Shown here: piece after piece, positions 48,101 through 59,500 of the stretch
How positions within the stretch are numbered: position 1 is the stretch's first letter
Layout: each line of letters opens with the position of its first letter
Assembly (NCBI RefSeq): GCF_032854445.1
Contig: NC_088301.1
Span: 50,891,187-50,951,186, forward strand
From: Liolophura sinensis
Taxonomy: Eukaryota > Mollusca > Polyplacophora > Chitonida > Chitonidae
Direction: 5' to 3'
Length of the DNA: 60,000 bases
The notes under the pieces: model-generated
What the model was told of the DNA's origin: nothing
Databases searched by the model: none
The model's input: only the letters and a program-made list of their open reading frames with translations
Translations under genes and position numbers: made by a program

Positions 48101-50466
48101 CTTTAGTTTCGTTAGCCAGTGAAATCGATGAAGTCCTAAGAAGACGGGCGTCTCCGTGGAAACCATGGACATTTGATTGTGTTGAGTTGCTCCAGTTTGG
48201 TCAACAGGGTTGAGTCTTTATTGTTTCGCGTGTAGAACATCTGGCCATGGATACGATGACGTACGAGTGTGGCTAGTAAATGCTAACCAGTAGATATGTT
48301 CCATGAAATTGATGGTCTACCTCATTTTACTGGACTAGAATTACACTACCAATCTGACAGTAACATCTGCTGATTGGCTTCTCTTCAGCAGTATTTTCTG
48401 ATTACCAGAGAAGATTTGTTTGTCATCGTAAAACTTATGTTGACAATTTTAGTCTGTAGGTTAATAATAAGGGTAGGTATTGGCTGCCAGATTGTAGCAA
48501 GTAATTGGACTGAGGCAAGTATAAATGAATTTCCACGTTCTCCTAATTATTAAAAAATTGCTTCCAAGAGACTGGTGTCCAACATTCCTAGTGTATTTAT
48601 TGCAGCATGAATGGCTTAACACCACATTGGCAATATTTCAGCCACATCATTTTGAGTTCCAGCATGAGGATTGGATAGGATTTTCCTTAAAGCCAAGTAC
48701 ACATGTGGGTGGGCTGAAGTGTATTCTTGCTATTTTTAGGTGTGACCCACCCTTCACAGAGCAATGGCTAAAACCGTATTACCATAAACCAACAAAACAA
48801 AGTTAGACTAGATATCCCCGCCACTTGCAGTTACAATTGACCAAGCTAGGCCAAATGAGTTTATTATCAGTGTAGTGTATATGTAGTGGATAGATTCACA
48901 GGGTATCAAAGCAAAATAAAATTCCAGATTGCAGTGTGTAAAGTATGTGTATGGGTGCGAGATTAACGCTGTACATAGACACAAAACACTATTTTGGTGG
49001 ACGTACAGAAAGCTGTCTTGATTATAAAGATCTTTCTTTTTTTATACACTTCTATTGACCATCTGACTGGCCGTTTGTCCATTAAGTTTTATCGTCATAA
49101 ACACTATATCTACAAAAACTGATCATTTAGAGATTTTAAATTTAATACCATTGGGCCTTCATGCACACTGAAAATTTATCCTGACATGCATGCTATAGGA
49201 ACACTTGAAATAGAATGCTTTAAAAATGGATCTTGAGAGCGACAACATTAATGCTCCTCTTTGTGATATATGACTGCATTGTTTTTTTTTTTTATGTCAT
49301 TAAGACTGTATCTACAGAACTACTTCCTTGACCATGGGTACATATTTGTAATAAGAAGTTGATACTGTACAAGATACCATTATAAACGAGAATGTTTGAC
49401 AACGTAACATTCATGCCAGTTTCCATCTTAAGACTAAATCATCTGAAGTACTGAATTATTCATGAATGTGTGTAATGTAACTAGTTTTTGTGGCACACCG
49501 ACGTGTAATTGTAAGACAACAGTAAATATACATATGCACACCAGAAAACATACTATGATACATTAGTACATGTACATGCACATTTATATACATATATTAT
49601 CATATTGCTGTTTAAGTCAAAGAGGTGGCCTCCATGACTCAGTTGGTTATCGCACTATAGCCCAAGGAGCCTCTCACCAATGAGGTCAAGTTCAGCTCAT
49701 ACTGGCTTCCTCTCTGGCCATGTGTGGGAAGGTCTGTCAGCAACCTGCGGATAGTAGTGGGTTTCTGCTGTTTTTCGCCCGGTTTCCTCCCGCGAAAATG
49801 CTTGCTGCTGTCGTATAAGTGAAATATACTTGAGTACGGCGTAAAACACCAACCCAATCAAATAAATCAAATTTAAGTCAAAGACAAAGAAAACAGTAAA
49901 ACGGCCTTTCGGCCTTGACAATCTTATTTTATGTTAATTTTGTGTGCCTTTAAGTGTGAATTTCATAATCTCCAAAAACACATGCTTTTGTCTTTCATAC
50001 ATAATGTCATGTATTTACATTTGTATTATAAAATCTGCACCTACAAGATAGGTAATTCCAAATAATAATTTGCATAGATTAGATTACTTTAGTGTAGTTA
50101 TTTTGTTTGTAATGAACAGAAATTATACACTGGAAATATCACAAAATCAGGTGCTGGTCATTTCATACATGCACTTGGGGTTGACAGAAATTACTTTAGG
50201 GACAGAGTATTTAACGTTAGAATGTGGAAGAAAACTTTGCATACTTTCATTGAATTGATGGCAGAGACCATGATAAATGTTTTTGATTCTGACAAAAGCT
50301 CATATTTAAAAGGTTTATTTCTGAGAACAACTGTATACACAAGAAGGACTACATATTGATTTCAGATTACACAGTAATTCTTTTGGATGTGGTAAATGAA
50401 GTGCTATGAGTGAAAATGCATGCACCTCATCATCTCAGGTGAAAATTTTGAATTATGTGATATTAT

Positions 50467-50520
<54 letters not shown>

Positions 50521-53500
50521 AGTCTGTATATGTGATATATATTATTTTTATTGTATAAAATAATTCACAGAATTGTACCATCTATACTGGGCAGTTAAAT
50601 TTAAATTCCATCAAGGTATGCCATATTTTGTGTCTGATTAGTGTATATTTATTCCAGTGATATTCAGAGGTAATTAAATAGAGGAGTGTACTGACATTAT
50701 TTGATGGGTTTTATTTAGAGCACGGTACAACTGCCTTGAAGCTTTAACCTTTAACCTGAAACCATGCTTGGGAGTGACTATATGGAATAAGGTTTCCAAG
50801 GATGGGTATTGATTAGAAATACTGCTTAGTGTTGGCCAGTGATGGATATGTGTACACTAAGGTGGCTGAGTGGCTGTCTGTACAGAAACAATACGGTATC
50901 CTCTCATGCTGACAGGCTCAGAATCTTCTGCTGGTCATTGTTATTGCGTGGGCACAATTTATAACAGACTGCAGAACATTGCCACAATGGTCTGTACATA
51001 TTGCTGATGGGTCATGTTTGTCATATATCATGTCATACTTGTACATGTATTTTATTTAACTCATTCAAATATGTCTGGATGAGAAGTATAAACATAGTTC
51101 ATACTTCACTTCTTTGAATAACAGAGAAAATAAGTGTGGTATTCTTGAGCAATTCACAGATACCTTGTGACGGTCTCAGCAATTTCTATTTGCACAAAAG
51201 AGCTTTGTCATAAAACATGCTTCAAGATTTTTGAATAATTGAGCTGTGTAACATCTTCAGAATAGCTGTATTTTGAGGGCAGTGATCACAAGTAGTGTCA
51301 CATTGGATACCATTTAGAGGTGCCAGAAACCAGGTACAAGTTTAATGTCATAAAATTGAGGGTAGAAAGGTGAGTTTTGAAACTTGTCTACTCTTGTTCA
51401 CTGTTCAATCTGGATATAGACTTGACTTCAGGACCAATTGACCCATTCTGGATTGATAAAATATGTGCGTATTAATGAGTGATATACTGGTATTGAACAT
51501 GCGACTTATTAGTGTCAAGAAAAATTTGCATGTTAATGGGTGATATATACCCCATGTGTCACCAGTTGCAATTGAGCTGTTACCTACTCTGGTGGTTTTA
51601 AAGACAACAATGTTAACTAACAACTAACATAACTTGCCTTAGCTTTTTGAACAAGTTTTGTGTTAGTTTACTTGGGGCGGGGTGGAGGGTGGTGGGGGGG
51701 GAGCACAGGCTTTATAGTTGTGTATACTCATATAGTAGAGAGGATGACTGAAGGCACTAAAAGAACTTATCAAAGGACAGTGAAAAATTCTTAGCTCAGG
51801 GACACACTGATGACTGATGAGAAAAAAGGCGGCAAATTGTAAACATGAACATGACCTTACATGTCTCTTGAGTTTGAAGATCAACCATGTAGCCTTCAAA
51901 GCTGTGATACAAAGTTAAATGAAAGAAACCAATAAGTGAGTTCAGCAGAACTTGATTTAATCAATCTGTTATACTTCTCAGATGTACTACATTGTGTACA
52001 AGTATATACCATAAAAGAGAGCACCATGTTAAGTGTGCGACGACTCATCCTCCCTACACATGTTGTAGGACGGCTTATATAGTATTTTGAGGGTAAAAGT
52101 ACATTTAGGTTGAACAGCGTGTACTATAAATTTAGATAAATATTTATTAAATAGAAGTTTGATGTAAATCCAAATATAGGTTAACATTCATAAATATATT
52201 TCTTATATTTATTACTTTTCAGCAAATCGTGTTGGTTTCTAGTTTATGTTAATACACTACATCTGCTGTGCACTTAGCATTTTACAGTCGTGGTCCACGT
52301 GGCATGGAGCCTACAGAAATTCATAAAAAACACCAAAGTCTTCACAGTGAAGACAGCTGAATAGCTTGACAGGCATGCCCACTTGTACCTGATGTAAATC
52401 CATGAAATAAACAGAAACATCATAAATCCTCTCATAAATCTAAACAGTTGCAAAGACTAAGTGTGAGCGAACTCGAGAGTGACTTATTGAATTAAGCACA
52501 GCATCACAGTTACAACCCATTAGATGCTGTATGCATAATGGCCCTAGAAGACCAAGCCTTTCAGCAAAAATCAATGGTGTGATATTGCTTCTCATGAAGA
52601 AGTAACTGTTTGCAGTGGTTGGATATTGATGTGCCTTCATGTCTCAGTAAAACTCTTAAAATGGACAGGTACATTCAGTCTAGGTAAAGGAAGACATTGT
52701 GTTTCTTGTGAAGTAACATTGTTAAGGCAGACATGTTTGCAAGCCATACTACATCTATATTTATGTATTACTAGTATAAATGTATGTATTCTGTAATTCT
52801 CTAACCTTTTTGCATGTTTGCAAGATGTTTATTCAAGCATATTCTGAGAACATAATTCTGCATAGATTAATAAAATTAAAATGTTCGTAAAGTTCTGAAA
52901 TTGGTCAACCCAACCAGTGTAGTTTTGTCTCTGAAAACAATTTAAAAAGGTGTGTAAACCTGGCTGAAAGTTGGTCTTTTGTGTATGCGAAAGGTTGAGG
53001 CATTAGGATATATAAATGAAGGTGCCAGTGTGCATTTTTCCTTTTGTGCCAGTGCTTGTACTTCTCTACATTCATACATCTACTTGAGTGTGGTAAATTC
53101 GACCTGAACATGTACACATGTACAAGTAGTTGTGTTCAATAACATTTTCTTTAGGATTTATTTTTTTTTTTGTAATTATACACGCACCTTCGAGGTATTA
53201 GAGTATGATTATGTGTGTGAGAGGTTTGTGCCAGCTAGTTTCCAAAATACCCAAGACTGATCTATTTCTTGTGCTATTGAATCGATCTGGTCGATGTTTA
53301 ATATTATCTGTCCATAGGCACAGGAATTCCATATTTTGGTACATATAGGTTCAAATGGGGATGAAGTACTATCCAATTTGAACCGTGGCTGATTCAGGCA
53401 AATTTCTGAATTCTTGAGGGACCAGCTTGGAAAAGATAGCAATGTACACACAAGTTTCTAACATGTATGTGAAGCTGTTTAATTTGATGGGAATGTTTAA

Positions 53501-56500
53501 AATTGCTTGCTGTCTATCTCCATTTGAGGTGTGTGTGAAGCTTACAGTTATTCACAGTTGGTAAATACATGTTCATTTTTATTTTATATATATGCTTGTG
53601 AATTCAAAGCCTTTCATAGATTGACTATGATTATGGATTAAGCTACACTTGACGCCATTATTGGAAATCAATGGGCTAACTTGTGTAATTTTGTGTGTAT
53701 TTGACAGGAATTGACACTCGCATGAAGTTTAGCCTGGATCCACCACTTAGTGCCAGCGCATTTGAGCAATGGAAGGATGCCATGAAAGCCGTTGCCAGGT
53801 TACCTCTCGGTATTCCGGATGAATTTAGGAAAAAAGTGAGTGTAGTTGGAAACCTGTTTGCATGTACATAGTATCATGGGGGTGATACTGGTTGTAACCT
53901 ATGTTTGTAAAACCTACAAGTTACATGACAGTCAGAATAAGAAAACATTCCAAGGAGTTGAGAACTTAACCTAATCATTAAATATATTCTTATATTTATA
54001 ATCTGTGTGCCCCACCAAGCTATTGCCAGGATATTGCTAGTAAAATTTGTTGATAAATACTCCACCAGAAAGGCTGCCTATCAGTCCATGCACATTTTCA
54101 AATAGATACTCTTAAATTGATTGAACATTCATATTCCTTAGTATATGTAGATTGAATTTGTGTTAAATGTTTTGAATACATCCACTGATTCATTGAATAC
54201 ATGTATATTGTATTTTTGTGACAAATTATTTTTCAGTTGAAATGTGTCATTTTATGTGTAGTGATATTTGCAAATTCACATTCATTCATTTTTTTAAGGT
54301 GAGCTTTCCTGCCACTGAAGATGTGATTGATCATAACTATTTGAATATGTGAAAGGAACTTGGTAGGCTTAATCTAAAATACAGTGGATTTGGTGCAACT
54401 TTGTATTTAATATTCATACCAATCACTGCCACTAAACATTGTTAACAATTAAATGACTTCCATCTTCTATTATACAGTATTTATTACAGTTACTGGGGTT
54501 CAGTGGTGTGAAATATGATGAATTGTTAGTGGCACCTAAGTGTGCCATGTCCTATTTATTTAATTATCTATTGATAATATTGATAGTGTAAAATTTTTTA
54601 CACTAGTAATCTTTTCTACTTAGCACTAGTTCAGTTTTAGGAAATGTTCCTGCAGCTGAAATACATACTATAAGCTCTAAGGCAGCTAAGTTACACTACA
54701 CACAGTGCATGGTACATCCTCCAAGGACATGCATATCTACGAGATGTTATTAAACATGGTTAATAGAGAAAGGATTAAAGGTTGTGCTGTTATGTAATAG
54801 TCTACTACACAGGGTTTGCGGCACAACTACATGCCCAGGCATTGTACATGTCTATAACATAGAGCTAGCCATAGGGGTTTTTGCTAGCAGGACAGGATTT
54901 TGTCTCATTTTTCTGCACCAAATTCATGTGCTTCTTCTGTCTTCTACCTTATAATTTCAATAAAGTGCAGATAATCATGATAATGAAAACATGATCCTTG
55001 GGTATGTGTACAGCAGTAGTCTGATGATAGTGGCTGGCATTCATATTTTCTATGGCTCTCACAAGAGCTAGTGCTCAATTGTTCCCATAATCAATATCCA
55101 TGTACGTGTATATGCCTTGGGTCTAAGCTCTGCACAAGAATAATACATGTGCCATGCATGTTTTAGGGATTTGTGCTGTTGTCATATTTATGCTTCAGCC
55201 CCTTTTAATAGGGCTAAGGAGCATGGCAATGGCCCTGTCTGTCTGTCTAGCTGCATCTTTGTGACATACTCTAATTCTTCAACCTTTTTCAGCTGCCTGT
55301 GCGACCAGTATTTTTAAACATTCTGAAAGAACTATGGGGTGTAAATAATTTTTACTGTTTGCATCTTTAGTGACACAAAACAATATCATTCTCATAATAA
55401 TTATGTGCATAAATCGCACTGAATATAGTGTTTTAGAGATTGAAAAAGTTTGAAGATTTAAAGTCTACAGTATTTATTTCAGAATACACTTAAAGATTTG
55501 CAGAGATACATGTAGTCCTCATGACACAATTTGTCAGTAACTGCGCTTTTTTACCTTTTCAAATCTAAACTTACGATAAGTTTCATATTAACTGGCTTAA
55601 TTTAGGCATAAAGTTCTGTATGTCTAACAGCTGTATCATACCTGTATTGAATGAACTTCATGAAATTTTGCTGAAATGGTCATCAACTAATACCTGCATG
55701 GAATATGAATGACTGATGAGTGCTTCAGTTCTTCTTACATACACATGTATGTTTTTGGTATTGCTGTGGGATGAGTTGAGTTATCCATTTCCATCCCTTA
55801 GGCATGGTTAAATTTGGCCGATGAGCACATTCGAGAACTCAAGGTTGACTGGGAAAAGACTGTGCGCTTTGCCTTCAATGAGAAAAGCAACCCAGATGAT
55901 AACAAACTAGGACTGCAGATTGTTAAGGTAAGAGAAATATTCATGTATGGATTGGAAATTTTCCTAATTGCAAGCCCTAGAAGACCTTAATTAATCATTA
56001 TAACACATTAATTGAAACATAAGTTTGCATGTTTTATGTAATACTTTTTATTTACTTCTCAATGCAGTAAGTTGTGTTTTCTGGTGGCTGTTGTATCTTT
56101 ACTTTGCTTTAATTTGTAGCCAGTACAGTGTCATATGTAACTAAAGAGAGGAAGTAATATCTTATTACATTTGTTTGCCTCAAAAAGTGCTCTTCTGTGG
56201 TCAAATTTTTAGATCATTTATGGTATCTTTTAGAGCCTTTAATGGCAGTAGTCCTGTATGTCCACAGATACCAATTCCACTTTCCAACAGTTACTACTTT
56301 TTTCAGAATGAGCCAGGCTAAGACAAAGCAGACAGAATTAGATTAAGTTAAAATACCTTATCTGTTCTGGGGTTGACATGTTATTTAAATAAGTGGTCGT
56401 AATAGATTTCAGCAATAAAATAGCCTCAGTGATTAAGCTCAGTAGAAGCAGGTTGTGTATATATTTCATACCAGATAAGACAGGTGAAGTAGTTGAGTGA

Positions 56501-59500
56501 CTATACATGTGTATAGTAGACAAGCACCATACCTTTCCATGACTGGCAAAGCAGAATTTAAGATAAACATTGTACATGTACATTTATGTATGTATCTTGC
56601 ACAAAAGTCTAAGTTTAGGCCCTGAGATAGATGCCATAGAAGGCCTGTCATCTGTGACAGGAGTGTAAGCAGGCCTGTGTTGCATGCATATTTTATAAAG
56701 TTGGAGAGGGCAAACTGCATGTAGAAGGCAGAGAACGATCTTAAGGGATGATAGTCAGTCCCCCAAGAGGAAAGCATGAATCCGTATCCCACCTTGATAT
56801 TAGATTATCCCTTGATATCTTGGAGACAGGTTTCTGGGCAATTTATCAGTTTAAGCATCATCTTTCAGGATCTCCATCGGACAGGATGCACAGGATTTAG
56901 TGGCCAGGATAATGAGCAGGATAGAGCTGTATTAAAACGGGTTCTATTGGCATACGCCCGATGGAATAAGCAAGTAGGCTACTGCCAGGGGTTTAATGTT
57001 ATTGCAGCTTTACTCTTGGATGTCATGGGACGCAAAGAAGATGATGCTCTAAAGGTAAGAATGGCTAATGAAATTGTGTAAGATTAAGGGTACATGTTAA
57101 TACTATCAAATAAATCCGTCAAGTTAGACTCTAGTGCATACACTGGCTCTAACTGCTCTGCCAAAGCTTCACGGTCATGTTTAAATGGGCTCTTTCTTAC
57201 AGTCAGAAGTCAGCTACTGTAGATAACAAGCCTCATATAAATATGTTTGCCTGTTTAAAGAACTTAACCAGTTCAATTGTGTTTCATATGATATGACTTT
57301 GCTTTAATTTCATCCAAGTTAAATAATCAAAACAAAAGGCCAATGGTAACATCATTTTGGTTTGGAAATCATTTACTTCTGTCATTTGTTAAAATGATTA
57401 ATTAATTTCATTCCAGGTGATGATTTACCTCATTGACCATGTCCTACCTGACAGTTACTTTGACAACAATCTAAGGGCATTATCTGTAGATATGGCAGTA
57501 TTCCGAGATCTTCTGAGATGGAAGTACCCCAAACTCTCAAAACACCTTAACCACCTACAGCAGGCCTCAGGGGAGAAATGTGCAGGTAAGACATGTGTAA
57601 ACTGCTTTCATGATCTACTTACCTGACTTGAAGTGAACGCAAAGGTTTATCAGAGCCATTACATGACCAGTTTGCAAATATTTTGAATACTGTATCTCAT
57701 AGCTATAGCACAAGTGGGGTGTTCCATCACATGGTGATCTGTGTTGAATTAATTACTCTAAATTACAAAATTTAGGACTCTAGTGTAGTGGAATCAATGG
57801 TAAAGTATTAAAATGTTAATAATGTGACAGTTGTATCTGAAAAAGTACTGGATGTATTAAGCTCAGGTTTTGCGTACATGTACAGCACAATAACACGAGT
57901 GCGATTTTTCACTGATGGACCGAGTTGATTAGTTCATTTATTTATTTGATTGATGTTTTATGCTGTACTCAAGAATATTTCACTTATACGACGGTGGTCA
58001 ACATTAAGGTGGGATGAAACTGAGCGGAGCCTGGGGGGAACCCATGACCATCCACAGGCTGATGGCAAACCTTCCCAAGTACAAACTTTCCTGCTTAGTG
58101 TCTTGTGTATAATAGAATCAGTGTCTCTACAATCAAGCTTTTTGGTAGCCATCTTTTTTTTCGAATTATGAATTGATCCTCTCATTTTTACTTTGTACGT
58201 TGTAAATTTTGGAACAGGTGGGAATTGTACATGTACTGTATATCTTGTGCTCAATTGGTCATGTTCTGTTGACTTACAGGCCCGAACTATGAGCCGCCGC
58301 TCACAAACGTCTTTACTATGCAGTGGTTTCTCACCTTATTTGCAACCTGTCTTCCTAAACATATTGTGCTACGTGTCTGGGACTCCATATTGCTTGAGGG
58401 CTCAGAGATCCTGTTGAGAACAGCTCTGGTGATCTGGGGAAAATTATCTGGGTAAGGCGTTGTAGTAGCCTTTTTTATATACATTCACTTGTTTATTTTA
58501 TAGATGTATGAATTCGTTCTAAAAAAAATGTGAGATATTGTTCATTTTCCAGGGAAGATTTTTGGTCAGTGATGTGTGAGTTCGATTTCCAGTACTGTTA
58601 CAGGTTGTCTTTTAATGAAGATTTGTGTCATGTAATATTAAGTTCATTCATTGAAACCTTGACATTTGCAGTCACATCCTGGGTGTTAGTAGTGCTGATG
58701 AGTTCTATACTGTGATGGGTTACTTGTGTCAAGATCTGATGGACGGCAAAATGGTGGATGCTGATGACTTGATAAAGGTGAGCCATCTCAAATAATACAC
58801 TCCACTACACACCAGTAGTGTTAATAATTATGTCTAGGGTGTTGGATTGTTTTAACACTTTTCACAAGGGATTTCTAACACCCAAAAACGTCACAAAGAA
58901 ATCGCTTACCTCTTCTGTAAAACCAATAAATCCATTTAGCATCAGTGTTACAGTCTGTAATGTTATGAAAGTTCCTAGAAAGCCAAAAACACTATTACAT
59001 GAATTCATACATTGGAAATGTGAGATACAAATGTGGTGTTGAGCACGACGTTAAACTTCAAGCACTCGCTCACTTGCAAATATGGTTTTCCATATACAAT
59101 ACCAGTACATGTTATTAAGGAAAAGTTGATCTTATGTATTGAACAGATTAGCATTTTTGAAACAAACACTAACCAAAAGAAAACCCTTATTTGTGTTTTC
59201 TCTCTTTATATATGCCAAATGCCTTAAATTTCAGACTGTGTATGCTATGGCCCAGTTTCCCTTCCCGCAGTTGGAGGAGTTAAGGGAAAAGTATACCTAC
59301 AATATTACGCCCTTTTCTGCTGCTGTCAATGCTAAGAAGCCTCCACGACACATGACAGTGGGGATGTTCAGTGATGACGATGACTGGGATGATGAAGATA
59401 TAGAAGCAATCACTTGCTTTACAGGAATCTTCCAGTTGCAAACTTTACAAGGGAAAATAAAAGGTCAGGAAATTAGAGCTTTGTAAGGTTGTGCAGGGTA

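Larger units (their letters stand above)
37917..53707 (+). other. TBC1D30 intron 2, 15.8 kb, with an internal alternative promoter
   Basis: Donor GTAAGA, acceptor TTGACAG, phase 1. It contains microsatellites (45152-45199, 50470-50517), a SINE (49622-49872), a G4-capable tract (51674-51701), dense ACATGTA motifs, and the alternative first exon at 47659 with a GC-richer upstream block (about 46.9-47.7 kb). The longest open frame, - strand 42269-42790 (173 codons), matches no family I know and has no exon signals. Confidence 0.75.

Noticed and set aside
58530-58715. Open frame beginning just before CCAGGGAAGATTTTTGG as an extra TBC1D30 exon
   Set aside because: Its frame does not match TBC1D30, and the real exon starts at 58672 in another frame with clear family sequence.
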